NCBI RefSeq assembly: GCF_900102185.1
Contig: NZ_LT629690.1
Coordinates: 2,418,001-2,482,000 of the forward strand
Direction of reading: 5' to 3'
Length of the DNA stretch: 64,000 bases
From: Terriglobus roseus
GTDB lineage: Bacteria; Acidobacteriota; Terriglobia; Terriglobales; Acidobacteriaceae
Below are positions 42,816 to 52,451 of this stretch, in pieces. The translations under genes and the position numbers were made by a program. Position 1 is the stretch's first letter. Each line of letters begins with the position of its first letter. Below the pieces are notes generated by a model. The model did not search any database and was not told the origin of the DNA. It saw nothing but the letters and a program-made list of their open reading frames with translations.

Positions 42816-44456
42816 CTACTTCTTGTGCTTACGGGCGGGAGCGGTGCGGGGCTGAACCTTTACCGTGCTCTCGTCAACCGAGGTACCCAGATCGGACGGC
42901 GTGGAAGCGCCAGCCGGGATCAGCTCGGAGGTTACCGTGTTCGCACCAGCTGTACCCGTGTAGACCGAGATACGGGATGCATCCACACCCTTCTCGCCAA
43001 CCAGGTAAGCCTTCGTGTTCACAGCGCGCTCTGCAGCCAGCTTGTCGGCATTCTTCACCTTCTTGCTGGGTGCTGCGTTGCCAGTCAGAGCCAGCTTCGC
43101 CGACGAATCACGCTGCAGGTTCAGAGCGATATCGTCCAGGCAGGCCTTCGCTTCGTTGTCCACGCGAGCTGGACGACGGGTGTCCTTATCGAACGTGATC
43201 GAGCAAAGTGCGCTTGCCTGCGGAGCGGGCGGCGGCGGCGGCGGTGCGATCACACTGACCGTCGTCGTGGCAGAGGCGTTGCGGCCCTTGTCATCGGAGA
43301 CGTTGCAGGTAACAGTGATCGTGCCCGGAGCTGCGCCGGTGGTCGACAGGGTGGCAGTGGTGCCGCTACCCGAAACCGAACCCGTGGTCGAGCTGTAGCT
43401 GTAGGTGTAGTTCACCGGCTTGCCATAGGAGTCCGAAACCACCGAGGTGATCGTGGACGATCCACCAGGCTGAACCGACGACGGCGAAGCCGAGCAGCTC
43501 AGTGCCAGTGCAGGAATCGGATTGATGGTGAAAGGAGCCGCGCACTCTGCAAAGCGACCAGCCTTCATGCTCTCGGTCACGGTGCCCTTAGCGTTGTAGC
43601 TGCCAGGGTTCATGCCGGTCGTGTCGACGGTAGCCGTGTTGCTGGTGCCTGAGATCTTGCCACCGTCGGAGGTCCACGCATAGGTCGCGGTCTTCTTCGG
43701 GTTTACGTTTGCGGCAGTTCCGGTCACAGTGATCGGGTCACCTGCGTACACGCTCGAGGGGCTGGCAACGCAGGAGTACGTTACAGGCGGCGGCGGTACG
43801 ATGTGGCCGAAGTGCAGCAGGATACCCGAGGAAAGCTGTGCGGAACTGACGTTCGCACGGCCACCAAAGTTACCGTTCGCTGGGCCGTAATCCTCGTGAA
43901 TGTAGGTGTAATCAGCCTGGAACAGGCGGATGCCGAACATACCATCATGCCAGGGGAGGTTGTAGTCCATACCACCACCAGCAACGAGGGCAGGACCCCA
44001 CTGATATCCGTGAGAGTAGAACGGGGTACCGGCAGCGAGATCGGAATTTGGGCCACCCAGACGGGCAGCTCCAGCCATCGCGTGACCGAAGAATGTCACC
44101 GACTCGGTCGGCAGACGGAAGATCGGACCGGCAGTCACCAGAGGCATCAGAGCATCGTTCTTGCCGCTCGGATGAAATGCTGTAGAAACCTCAACACCGG
44201 CATACTTGTTGAAGTAGTAGGCGCCGCTAACAATCGCACCCTTGTCGATCGACGAATAGGTGAGCCCCTGAGGCTTCAGCGATCCATGACCACTCCAGTA
44301 CGAATAACCCAGGAAAACATCAACGCGTGATGGGTTCGGGCCCTGCGGTGCCGGCGCGGCCGGGGTTGTTTGCGCACCCAGGCTTGCAGCGCCCAGGCTG
44401 ACTGCGCTGGCGGCCAAAAGTGACCTGCCCAGTTTGCGAAACGGCTGAGAAAACAT
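42816..44456 (-). CDS. OmpA-like outer membrane protein with Ig-like domains
   Basis: The 546-residue protein has a signal peptide (MFSQPFRKLGRSLLAASAVS, cut near LGAQ). Next comes an N-terminal eight-strand-type barrel (VDVFLGYSYWSGHGSLKPQG through SSGILLHFGHIV), two Ig/PKD-like domains rich in Ser/Thr/Gly (about residues 230-405), a proline hinge (APPPPPP) and a C-terminal OmpA-like domain (LCSITFDKDTRRPARVDNEA onward). In the OmpA domain the peptidoglycan-binding Arg survives (LAAERAVNTKAYL) but the usual GHTD motif reads GNAA, so the key Asp is missing. The start ATG at 44456 has GGAGG nine bases upstream. An extended -10 lies about 82 bases before it. Confidence 0.85.
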   Translation of the reverse strand: MFSQPFRKLGRSLLAASAVSLGAASLGAQTTPAAPAPQGPNPSRVDVFLGYSYWSGHGSLKPQGLTYSSIDKGAIVSGAYYFNKYAGVEVSTAFHPSGKNDALMPLVTAGPIFRLPTESVTFFGHAMAGAARLGGPNSDLAAGTPFYSHGYQWGPALVAGGGMDYNLPWHDGMFGIRLFQADYTYIHEDYGPANGNFGGRANVSSAQLSSGILLHFGHIVPPPPVTYSCVASPSSVYAGDPITVTGTAANVNPKKTATYAWTSDGGKISGTSNTATVDTTGMNPGSYNAKGTVTESMKAGRFAECAAPFTINPIPALALSCSASPSSVQPGGSSTITSVVSDSYGKPVNYTYSYSSTTGSVSGSGTTATLSTTGAAPGTITVTCNVSDDKGRNASATTTVSVIAPPPPPPAPQASALCSITFDKDTRRPARVDNEAKACLDDIALNLQRDSSAKLALTGNAAPSKKVKNADKLAAERAVNTKAYLVGEKGVDASRISVYTGTAGANTVTSELIPAGASTPSDLGTSVDESTVKVQPRTAPARKHKK

Positions 44457-44537
44457 GCGACTTATCCTCCGCGGAATATCTAATGCCACTTTGTGAGCTC
44501 ATAACCAAGGCTCACTTGCTAAAGAATGCGATTGAAG

Positions 44538-44546
44538 TGTATAGCA
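44538..44546 (-). promoter_or_regulatory. Possible extended -10 of the OmpA-like gene
   Basis: On the minus strand TGCTATACA matches an extended -10 (TG-N-TATACA). A weak -35 (TTCTTT) lies 18 bases before it. It is 82 bases upstream of the ATG, in an AT-rich gap. Confidence 0.45.
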
Positions 44547-44598
44547 GCATCTCTCTCACGAAAAGAAATATCTGCACAATAACCGATTCACTTGTTCA

Positions 44599-44620
44599 AC
44601 TGATGCTGGTTTACATCAGT
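44599..44620. promoter_or_regulatory. 7-bp inverted repeat between nuoB and the OmpA-like gene
   Basis: ACTGATG (44599-44605), 8 bases, CATCAGT (44614-44620). It lies upstream of the probable OmpA-like gene promoter and 73 bases after the nuoB stop. It may be an operator or a weak stem-loop after nuoB. Confidence 0.4.
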
Positions 44621-44692
44621 ACTGCGTTCAAAGCGTCCTTTGCCGAATCCAATCAGTAAACTTTCCGGCAAATGGCGCAATCCTTGTATTTC

Positions 44693-45316
44693 CTATGCGA
44701 TGTTCAAACTGTCCTTAATGCTGCCTCGCTCCCGTTGAATTTTTTCCTGGAGCAAAGTAATGGCATACAGAAGCTGTTCAGGACGCGGCGGGCATCCGGG
44801 CACGTAAATGTCGACCGGAACGATCTGGTTTACGCCTTGAAGTAGTGCATAGTTGTTAAACACTCCACCGCTGGTGGCGCAGGCGCCCATGCTGATAACC
44901 CACTTGGGTTCGGGCATCTGTTCATACAGTCTCCGAATCACCGGAGCCATCTTCTGCGACACGCGGCCAGCGACCACCATCAGATCGCTCTGACGTGGTG
45001 ACGGACGAAACACCTCCGCACCGAAACGGGCGATGTCGTAACGAGAGCCGCCCATGCTCATCATCTCGATGGCGCAGCAGGCAAGGCCGAAGGTCATGGG
45101 CCAGACCGAATTCTTACGAACCCAGTTCACTGCAGCGTCCATGCTGGCCAGAACAACGCCTTCCGGCTGTTCTGGGCCCCAGTTCACCTCGCGCAGTTTT
45201 TCCTGGTTCTTGCCCATCGAATCCAGTGAGCCGAAAAAATAACGATCGGATCCTTGCGGTGCTGCCGGGCGTCCGCTACTGGAAGTCTCTTCTGGGGATG
45301 TCTTCATGTGCTTCAT
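44693..45316 (-). CDS. nuoB: NADH-quinone oxidoreductase subunit B, outside a nuo operon
   Basis: NuoB carries the N2 4Fe-4S cluster of complex I next to quinone. All four ligands are present: the Cys pair in [11 protein letters not shown], one Cys in [11 protein letters not shown] and one in [10 protein letters not shown]. The core is of normal size, with a polar N-terminal extension. Start choice is weak: 45316 or 45307 give a short polar head; the frame is open to an ATG at 45367. No nuoA, nuoC or nuoD is adjacent; its neighbours are envelope proteins. It may be a displaced subunit or a second copy. Confidence 0.88.
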   Translation of the reverse strand: MKHMKTSPEETSSSGRPAAPQGSDRYFFGSLDSMGKNQEKLREVNWGPEQPEGVVLASMDAAVNWVRKNSVWPMTFGLACCAIEMMSMGGSRYDIARFGAEVFRPSPRQSDLMVVAGRVSQKMAPVIRRLYEQMPEPKWVISMGACATSGGVFNNYALLQGVNQIVPVDIYVPGCPPRPEQLLYAITLLQEKIQRERGSIKDSLNIA

Positions 45317-45412
45317 TTTATGCCACGAAGCCGCATGCGGATACGCCAGCTTGAGTAAAGGTGTCATAAATAACGACAGTTTTACTAGTTGACTTGACGT
45401 GATATCTGCGCA

Positions 45413-46075
45413 TCAATGCGTTGGCCTTCTCTGATCATCACCCACCCGAACACGGAACCGCATCCATAGAATCCGTCCCAGCTTCGACGGAGGCGCGCTG
45501 GTGTCAACGGTATGGGCAGTCTGCGAAAAGTGCTGGGCAACCGTCGCCGCCATTAGGCCTTGATCTGCCGATCCGCCTGCAATTCTCGCGTCAAGTATCT
45601 GCAGCGTGGCAGTGCATGCCTCGGCCAACAGAGGAAACAGCGCCGCTCCTGCGGCAGGGCGGTTCGGCTCTTTCAACGTGGCATCGTATGCCTTCGTGGC
45701 AATCGACATCTGCTGGGCTGACGTGAAGAAGTGGAACTCCCGTGGGTTCCAGGCCACTGCGTCCTGCGCACGAAAACTAAAATCGGTTGATATCAACAAT
45801 GGGTTCGGTGAACGATACGGTGGCGTAGCCAGCTCTGCAAAATCATGCGGCCCACGCGCTCCGGATCCAGGCAACACACGCACAATCCATCCCGATGCGA
45901 TGTTCTCCAGCAAAAAGGTCTGCTGCGGCCCCAAAGCATGGCGAAAACTGTTCCCTGCCTGCACTTCACCTTCGAACGTCAGAGCAAGGCACCCCTTCTG
46001 CGCCACCGCCTGCATTCCCACTCCCAACACGATGGCGACACGCAAAACTGCGCCTTGACCACGTCGCAAATACAA
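45413..46075 (-). CDS. Hypothetical exported protein
   Basis: The 220-residue protein has a probable signal peptide (VLRVAIVLGVGMQAVAQKG, cleavage near AVAQ) and a soluble mature part without recognised motifs. One segment, SFRHALGPQQTFLLENIASGWIVRVLP (residues about 43-69), looks like a beta-sandwich strand set. The start is TTG at 46075 with AGAGGTG seven bases upstream; no ATG lies early in the frame except inside the signal peptide. I do not recognise a family. It is divergent from amtB. Confidence 0.6.
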   Translation of the reverse strand: MYLRRGQGAVLRVAIVLGVGMQAVAQKGCLALTFEGEVQAGNSFRHALGPQQTFLLENIASGWIVRVLPGSGARGPHDFAELATPPYRSPNPLLISTDFSFRAQDAVAWNPREFHFFTSAQQMSIATKAYDATLKEPNRPAAGAALFPLLAEACTATLQILDARIAGGSADQGLMAATVAQHFSQTAHTVDTSAPPSKLGRILWMRFRVRVGDDQRRPTH

Positions 46076-46094
46076 AATCTGTCACCTCTCCGTA

Positions 46095-46109
46095 ACTGTC
46101 CTGTACAGT
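46095..46109. promoter_or_regulatory. ACTGT-N5-ACAGT dyad between divergent genes
   Basis: Perfect 5-bp arms (46095-46099 and 46105-46109) separated by CCTGT, with an overlapping CTGTACAG palindrome. It lies in the gap shared by the hypothetical exported protein gene and amtB, a plausible operator position. Confidence 0.35.
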
Positions 46110-46234
46110 AAACGAAACGAACCATCGCAACGCACCGATTCATCATGGCTTGATAGGCCGCGATGAACAACCGCATCGCACTGTCCTGTGATGTGGCTGA
46201 CCTCCTTACCTCATCCGTCAGGAAATCTTGCCTC

Positions 46235-47707
46235 ATGCGTGTACCAGGCCGAGCCCTCTGTCGACTCCTCTCTGTGGTTCTGTTCGCCGCCACCGCCTTC
46301 ACCCTGCCTGCAATGGCACAGACCGTACCGGCCCCAGAACACGGCATGTCCGCCGCGGCTCCTGCTGCCGATGCCCGCATCGCCGCACTGGAGAAGCAGA
46401 ATGCTGACCTTGCCACTTCGGTCGCAGCAGCCCAATCTGCCGGCGACAACGCGTGGATGCTTGTCAGCGCCGCACTCGTGTTGATGATGAGCGCCCCTGG
46501 CCTGGCCCTCTTCTACGGTGGCCTGGTGCGTCGCAAGAACATTCTCGGCACCATGATGCAGACGTTTGCCATGATGGGCGTCATCACGGTCCTCTGGGCT
46601 GTCTGCGGCTATTCGTTAGCCTTTGGTGAGAACACAGGCGTCCTTGGCAGCTTCATCGGCTCCTTTCATAACGTCTTCCTGCATGGCGTTGGGCTGATCC
46701 CGGACGGTACGTATGTCACGACGGTTCCGCTGCAGACCTTTATGGTCTACCAGCTCATGTTCGCCATCATCACCCCGGCACTCATCACCGGATCAATTGC
46801 AGAGCGCGTCAAGTTCTCTGGCATCCTCGCCTTCCTCGTTCTGTGGGCAATCTTCGTCTACAGCCCCATGGCGCACATGGTTTGGGGTAAGGGTGGCCTG
46901 CTGAACGCAGCGCTCGGCGGCAAGTTCCCCTGCCTCGACTTTGCAGGCGGCACCGTCGTCCACGTCACCAGCGGCGTCTCAGCGCTCGTTTTCTGCCTCT
47001 ACCTCGGCAAGCGCAAGGGATTCCCGAAGGAGCCCATGCCGCCCCACTCGCTGGTGCTTAGCTTCATCGGCGCTGCCCTGCTGTGGGTAGGCTGGTTCGG
47101 ATTCAATGCCGGTTCTGCCTTGAACGCAAGCTCGCTGGCCACCTCCGCTTTCGTCGCCACTCACTTCGGTGCGGCAGCAGCCGCCTGCGGGTGGACCATC
47201 GCTGAGTGGATCAAGCACGGCAAGCCCACCGCCCTCGGCGCCATCTCCGGTGCTGTTGCTGGCCTGGTCGGTATCACGCCTGCTGCTGGTTTCGTCACAC
47301 CGATCTCCGCACTCTGGATCGGCCTGCTCACCGGCATCTTCTGCTTCCTGATGGTCTTCATTGTGAAGAACAAGTTTGGCTACGATGACTCACTGGATGC
47401 CTTCGGCGTTCACGGCGCGGGCGGTACCTTCGGGGCCCTCCTCACTGGCATCTTCGCCAACTCCGCAATCAATCCCATTTTGGGCAAGGGTCACGCCACC
47501 GGTCTTCTGGAAGGTAACGCGCACCAGCTCCTAAACCAGGCTGTGGGTATTGGCCTTGCATGGGTCATCTCCATCGTGGGGACGCTGGTTCTGCTGATCG
47601 TCGTGGATAAAACCATCGGACTGCGCGTCTCTGCTGAAGATGAGGCCACCGGTCTGGACCTCTCGCAACATGGCGAAGAGGGCTACCACGCGGAGCCGGC
47701 CTACTAG
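46235..47707 (+). CDS. amtB: Ammonium transporter
   Basis: This inner-membrane protein conducts ammonium or ammonia as a trimer. A signal-peptide-like leader (MRVPGRALCRLLSVVLFAAT, then PAMAQ) and a short periplasmic helix precede eleven membrane segments. Family motifs are clear: APGLALFYGGLVRRKNIL, ALITGSIAERVKFSG, the first pore His in GGTVVHVTSG and the second in DAFGVHGAGGTFGALLTG. The ATG at 46235 begins the leader with AGGAAA upstream; an ATG at 46163 would add 24 residues. It is followed by glnB, the usual partner that blocks AmtB. Confidence 0.92.
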   Translation: MRVPGRALCRLLSVVLFAATAFTLPAMAQTVPAPEHGMSAAAPAADARIAALEKQNADLATSVAAAQSAGDNAWMLVSAALVLMMSAPGLALFYGGLVRRKNILGTMMQTFAMMGVITVLWAVCGYSLAFGENTGVLGSFIGSFHNVFLHGVGLIPDGTYVTTVPLQTFMVYQLMFAIITPALITGSIAERVKFSGILAFLVLWAIFVYSPMAHMVWGKGGLLNAALGGKFPCLDFAGGTVVHVTSGVSALVFCLYLGKRKGFPKEPMPPHSLVLSFIGAALLWVGWFGFNAGSALNASSLATSAFVATHFGAAAAACGWTIAEWIKHGKPTALGAISGAVAGLVGITPAAGFVTPISALWIGLLTGIFCFLMVFIVKNKFGYDDSLDAFGVHGAGGTFGALLTGIFANSAINPILGKGHATGLLEGNAHQLLNQAVGIGLAWVISIVGTLVLLIVVDKTIGLRVSAEDEATGLDLSQHGEEGYHAEPAY

Positions 47708-47720
47708 GGGGAATCAGCAT

Positions 47721-47759
47721 GGGTGCTGTCGTTTCATAGAACAGGGGGCGACAGCACCC
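47721..47759 (+). terminator. 11-bp stem-loop between amtB and glnB
   Basis: GGGTGCTGTCG (47721-47731), 17-base loop, CGACAGCACCC (47749-47759), followed by a weak T-containing tract. It may attenuate readthrough from amtB into glnB. Confidence 0.6.
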
Positions 47760-47779
47760 CATCCTTTCAAGCACAATGA

Positions 47780-48160
<381 letters not shown>

Positions 48161-48180
48161 TCACATCAAGAGCAAGAAGG

Positions 48181-48223
48181 AACGTAGCGCTCGCAACCCG
48201 CGAACGCTGCGTTTGTTCTTTTC
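48181..48223 (+). terminator. Rho-independent terminator after glnB
   Basis: AACGTAGCG (48181-48189) pairs with CGCTGCGTT (48205-48213) with one G-U pair in RNA, and an inner stem TCGC/GCGA extends it. TGTTCTTTTC follows. Confidence 0.75.
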
Positions 48224-48300
48224 AGTTCATCCTCTGAACCATCGCTCTCCCACGCAAGACGTATTTTGATGACTAGCTGAGTCGCCAACTCGCTGCTATT

Positions 48301-50883
48301 GTGAAATTCATGACCAGCGCAGAGTCCGCACGCCTCGCCTATCAGGGACGCATGGCAGCGCTGAAGGCTGCCTTCGCCGACCGCGCCGAATCCGGCGTTG
48401 GATTGATACGCTCACGCGCTTCTGCCGCTGACGACTTGGTCAGCGCTCTCTGGCAACTACACTCCCACGAAATTGGCGCAGGCATTGCGGCCTTCGCAGT
48501 GGGCGGCTACGGGCGTCAGGAACTCTTCCCTGCCTCAGACCTCGATTTGCTATTTGTGGTCGCGGATGCAGCCAAGGAAAAGGCCTCAAAGCCCATCATT
48601 CGCCAGATCAATCAGCAGCTATGGGACAGTGGCATCCGCGTCTCCGCTACCACGCGCGCCCTCGCCGAATGCGACAAATACGATCCCGAGAACGCTGAGT
48701 TCACGCTCTCTCTGCTCGATGCGCGCTTCATTGCCGGCGACAAAACTCTCTCAGCAAAGCTGCTGGACGACTGCATTCCGAAGATGCTGGAACGAGAACA
48801 CCGCAACCTGTCGCAGCGGCTTCTCGAACTCACACAGGAACGTCACGCACGTTACGGCAATACTCTCTTCCACCTGGAACCCAATATCAAGGAGTGCCCC
48901 GGTGGTCTACGTGATGCCAATGTCTGCGGTTGGTTAGCCAAACTAACCAACACAGCGCCGTCATCCTCGCTCGAATTCCGCGAGGCCTTTGCCTTCCTCA
49001 CATCGATCCGTTGTTTTCTGCACATCCGCTCCAACCGTGACAGCAATGCGCTGGACTGGAAGACACAGGACGCAGCAGCAGCCGAAGGTGTCGGCGTGCC
49101 TAATGGACCACCGCGTGACGCAGCACACTGGATGCAGCTCTATTTTCGCCATGCGCGTGTCATCGCGCGGCAGCTGGAACAACAGACAGACGCCATGCCC
49201 CGCGCCCGTTCCATCCTGAAACAGACGCGTGACTTTCTTACCCGCCGCCCTGTCACAGACAACCTGGGCATGCGCGTGGAACGTGGGCGGATTGTGCTGG
49301 ACGAAGCTACTCCTGGCTACGATCCTGCGACAGACTCCGATGTGATGATGCGGGCTTTCCAGTCCGTTGCGGAGACTGGCACACGTCTCAGTAGCACCGC
49401 TGAGCAGCGCCTGGAAGAAGCGTTGCCCTTGCTCTCTGCACAGCTCGACGAAGGTACAGCCCTCTGGCACAAACTACGTCTCATCTTCCTGGGCGAACAT
49501 GCAGGACTCGCGCTGCGATCCATGCATGCTCTCGGCATCCTCGAGCTGCTTATCCCGGAGTTCCACGGCATCGACGCGCTCGTCATTCGCGATGCCTACC
49601 ATCGCTACACAGTTGACGAACACACCTTCGTCCTCATCGACACGCTGCATGGTTTGCCTACGCCAGAACAGTCGCCCATGGCCGAGTGGAAGAAGCGCTT
49701 CGCCGTCATCCTGCGCGACCTGCAACATCAGGACCTGCTCTACCTTGCATCGCTGTTGCATGACACGGGCAAGGGACGCTCCACGGGCGAACACGCGACG
49801 GAAAGTATGCGTCTCGCACAAAGCGTAGTCACACGCCTTGAAATGGATGAGTTTGAATCCGGACTCGTACTCGGTCTCATTCAGAACCATCTCGATATGT
49901 CGTCTGCGCTACGTCGCGACATCTTCGACGCGGAGACCATTCGCACATTCGCGGAAAAAGTTCAGACTCCTGAAGAGCTGCGCATGATCACTCTCTTCAC
50001 CTACGCAGACATTCAGGCCGTTCATCCCGATGCGCTCACACCATGGAAGGCCGAAAACCTGTGGCGGCTCTACATTGCCACGTCCAACTTCCTTGATCGC
50101 AACATTGACGATGAGCGCTTCGACTCGCGTGTATCCAGCGAGCTTGTCCGTCGCATTACGCAACTGCTTCCCGGTGAGAGCCGTGAAGTCCTGCAATTCG
50201 TCGAAGGCTTCCCGCAGCGCTATCTGCGCACGCGCAGCCCAGAACAGATCCGCACGCACTACACCATGAGCAAACGCCTCGCGGAAGACGCCGTACAACT
50301 CGACTTCCATTGGACACCCGCACACAGCGACATCACGCTCGTTACGCCCGACCGTCAGTTGCTCTTCGCGCGCATCGCTGGGGTGCTTGCCGCATGGGGC
50401 ATGAACATCATCACGGCTGACGCGTTCTCCAACGCGCACGGCATTGTCGTGGACAGCTTCCGCTTTACCGATAGCTTCCGCACACTTGAGATGAACCCCG
50501 GCGAACGCGATCACCTCATCCGCGATCTACACGACGCCATCGCGGATCCCGCTGTCGCAGCGAAGATGATTGCCAATCGCAAGCGTTCGCGTCGCCGCAC
50601 GCCGCTGGTAGAGGTAAAAACCTCCGTCGAGTTCGACACAGAATCCTCCACACACTCAACGATTCTGCAGGTCGTCGCGCAGGACCTTCCCGGCTTGCTC
50701 TATGCCATCAGCACTACGCTTGGCGAAGCGCGCTGCAGCATCGAAGTGGCCGTCATTGATACGGAAGGCGACACCGCGATCGACGTCTTCTACCTCACGC
50801 ATGAAGACGCTCCGCTCGAGGGCGACGAACTTCCCGCGCTCAAACAGAAGCTGCTTACAGCCATCGAAGCCAACGCCTCCTAA
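48301..50883 (+). CDS. glnD: PII uridylyltransferase/uridylyl-removing enzyme
   Basis: This 860-residue bifunctional enzyme adds UMP to PII when glutamine is low and removes it when high. Domains in order: nucleotidyltransferase with GGYGRQELFPASDLDLLFV (about 67-85), GlnD helical domain with PNIKECPGGLRDANV, HD phosphodiesterase with LASLLHDTGKGRSTGEH (about 480-496) and two C-terminal ACT domains (DRQLLFARIAGVLAAWGMNI and DLPGLLYAISTTLGEARCSI). The start is GTG at 48301 or ATG at 48310, both without a clear ribosome site. All catalytic motifs are intact. Confidence 0.93.
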   Translation: MKFMTSAESARLAYQGRMAALKAAFADRAESGVGLIRSRASAADDLVSALWQLHSHEIGAGIAAFAVGGYGRQELFPASDLDLLFVVADAAKEKASKPIIRQINQQLWDSGIRVSATTRALAECDKYDPENAEFTLSLLDARFIAGDKTLSAKLLDDCIPKMLEREHRNLSQRLLELTQERHARYGNTLFHLEPNIKECPGGLRDANVCGWLAKLTNTAPSSSLEFREAFAFLTSIRCFLHIRSNRDSNALDWKTQDAAAAEGVGVPNGPPRDAAHWMQLYFRHARVIARQLEQQTDAMPRARSILKQTRDFLTRRPVTDNLGMRVERGRIVLDEATPGYDPATDSDVMMRAFQSVAETGTRLSSTAEQRLEEALPLLSAQLDEGTALWHKLRLIFLGEHAGLALRSMHALGILELLIPEFHGIDALVIRDAYHRYTVDEHTFVLIDTLHGLPTPEQSPMAEWKKRFAVILRDLQHQDLLYLASLLHDTGKGRSTGEHATESMRLAQSVVTRLEMDEFESGLVLGLIQNHLDMSSALRRDIFDAETIRTFAEKVQTPEELRMITLFTYADIQAVHPDALTPWKAENLWRLYIATSNFLDRNIDDERFDSRVSSELVRRITQLLPGESREVLQFVEGFPQRYLRTRSPEQIRTHYTMSKRLAEDAVQLDFHWTPAHSDITLVTPDRQLLFARIAGVLAAWGMNIITADAFSNAHGIVVDSFRFTDSFRTLEMNPGERDHLIRDLHDAIADPAVAAKMIANRKRSRRRTPLVEVKTSVEFDTESSTHSTILQVVAQDLPGLLYAISTTLGEARCSIEVAVIDTEGDTAIDVFYLTHEDAPLEGDELPALKQKLLTAIEANAS

Positions 50884-51031
50884 CGCCTTCGAAGCATGCT
50901 GGGAGAAGAAGCAACTGAGCCGTTCTCACAGCTTTCTTTGCCCAATGAAGCTGTCTGGGCACGGCCTCTCTGACAGAACGCTCACACTCCTGCGATACTG
51001 ACGCACATCCGTTGATACAGGAGACGAACTG

Positions 51032-52387
51032 ATGTCAGAGTCTTTGCCCCCCATCGATAGCTCGCGCCGTGACTTCCTGCGGCTCGGCACCGCCACCACG
51101 GTGGGTCTTGCCCTTGCTGCACAGATGCACGCTGCGCCGGTTACCAATGCGCAAACAATGATCAACGTCCCGTTTGCAAAGAGCAATGCGCGTATTGCCA
51201 TTGTTGGTCTTGGAGGTCGTGGCACATCGCTACTGAAGAACCTGGTCGCTACGGATGCACAGATCGTTGCGCTTTGCGACATCGTGGAAAGCAAGGTCCG
51301 CGCCGCGCAGCAGATTGCCAGCAAGGCCGGCAAAGGCACACCGGAAATCTTTTACGGCAATGACCACAGCTTCGAAAAGCTGATGAAGCGTACGGATATT
51401 GATCTGGTCATCGTCTCCACATCATGGGCCTGGCACGCACCCATCAGCATCGCCGCCATGGAAAGCGGCAAGCACGCTGCCATGGAAGTTCCCGGCGTCA
51501 CCACGATTGAAGACTGCTGGAAGGTTATCGACACTTCCGAGCGCACGCGCCGCCACTGCATGATTCTTGAGAATTGCTGTTATGGCTACAACGAAACACT
51601 CATCCTGCGCATGGCCCACGCAGGCGCGCTGGGCGAGCTGCTCTACGGCGAAGGTGCATACCTCCACGATCTCCGCGAAATTCTCTTCGCGAATGAAGGT
51701 GAAGGCTTATGGCGGCGCGAGGACCACACGAAACGCGACGGAAATCTATATCCCACACACGGCCTTGGGCCCATCGCTAACTGCATGCAGGTGCAGCGCG
51801 GCGACCGCTTTCACCACCTGGTCAGCATGAGCACCATGCAGCGCGGCCTTGAGATCTATCGCAAGGAACACATCCCCGCGAACGATCCCAAGTGGAAAGA
51901 GAAGTATGTCTGCGGCGACATGAACGTTTCCATGATCAAGACGGAAAAAGGTCGCACCATCACCGTGAAACACGATGTGGTAAACCCGCGCCCGTACAGC
52001 CGTGTGAACATGCTCACCGGAACCAAAGGCCTCTTCGAAGACTATCCACCGCGCATTTACGTGGAAGGTCAAAAGGGCGGCGAGGCCTACGGCACACTCG
52101 ACGCATGGAAGCAGTACGAGCATCCGCTGTGGAGCAAGGAAGGCGATGCTGCTCGTAAATCCGGTGGCCACGGCGGCATGGACTACATCATGCTCTACCG
52201 CCTGGTGCAATGCCTCAAGCAGGGCCTCGCGCCCGACATGGATGTGTACGATTGCGCAGCATGGGGCTGCATCTATCCGCTTAGCGTGCAGTCCGTCGCA
52301 CGCGGCAGTGCCCCCGTCGATGTCCCGGATTTCACACGAGGCAAGTGGCAGGTGCGCACCGCCTCGCAAATCGCCACATCCGTCTAG
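51032..52387 (+). CDS. GH109-type Gfo/Idh/MocA family protein, Tat-exported
   Basis: This 451-residue NAD-dependent glycosidase-type enzyme has a Tat signal (DSSRRDFLRLGTATTVGLAL). A Rossmann motif follows (IAIVGLGGRGTSLLKNL), then VSTSWAWHAPI, EVPGVTTIEDCWKVID and YPTHGLGPIANC, a stretch typical of GH109 alpha-N-acetylgalactosaminidases. NAD would be bound before export through Tat. Ribosome site AGGAGACGAACTG precedes the ATG. Together with the GH20 gene 1.3 kb away it suggests breakdown of N-acetylated glycans. Related oxidoreductases of other specificity are possible. Confidence 0.87.
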   Translation: MSESLPPIDSSRRDFLRLGTATTVGLALAAQMHAAPVTNAQTMINVPFAKSNARIAIVGLGGRGTSLLKNLVATDAQIVALCDIVESKVRAAQQIASKAGKGTPEIFYGNDHSFEKLMKRTDIDLVIVSTSWAWHAPISIAAMESGKHAAMEVPGVTTIEDCWKVIDTSERTRRHCMILENCCYGYNETLILRMAHAGALGELLYGEGAYLHDLREILFANEGEGLWRREDHTKRDGNLYPTHGLGPIANCMQVQRGDRFHHLVSMSTMQRGLEIYRKEHIPANDPKWKEKYVCGDMNVSMIKTEKGRTITVKHDVVNPRPYSRVNMLTGTKGLFEDYPPRIYVEGQKGGEAYGTLDAWKQYEHPLWSKEGDAARKSGGHGGMDYIMLYRLVQCLKQGLAPDMDVYDCAAWGCIYPLSVQSVARGSAPVDVPDFTRGKWQVRTASQIATSV

Positions 52388-52423
52388 CGGCAACGCATTG
52401 CAACAAAATCAACTTCGCACCTG

Positions 52424-52451
52424 TGACCCCAGAGTCAGAAAGCTGGGGTCA
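52424..52451. terminator. Hairpin between convergent GH109 and acetamidase-like genes
   Basis: TGACCCCAG (52424-52432), 10-base loop, CTGGGGTCA (52443-52451), then TTTGG on the plus strand. It overlaps the stop codon of the minus-strand gene. Confidence 0.7.

Noticed and set aside
44420-44659. 79-residue plus-strand frame over the OmpA-like gene start
   Set aside because: Antisense to a signal peptide and promoter region, no ribosome site, composition not protein-like.
46110-46234. Possible sigma-54 promoter (TGGC-like) before amtB
   Set aside because: No GG/GC elements with correct 10-base spacing; TTGC part is absent.
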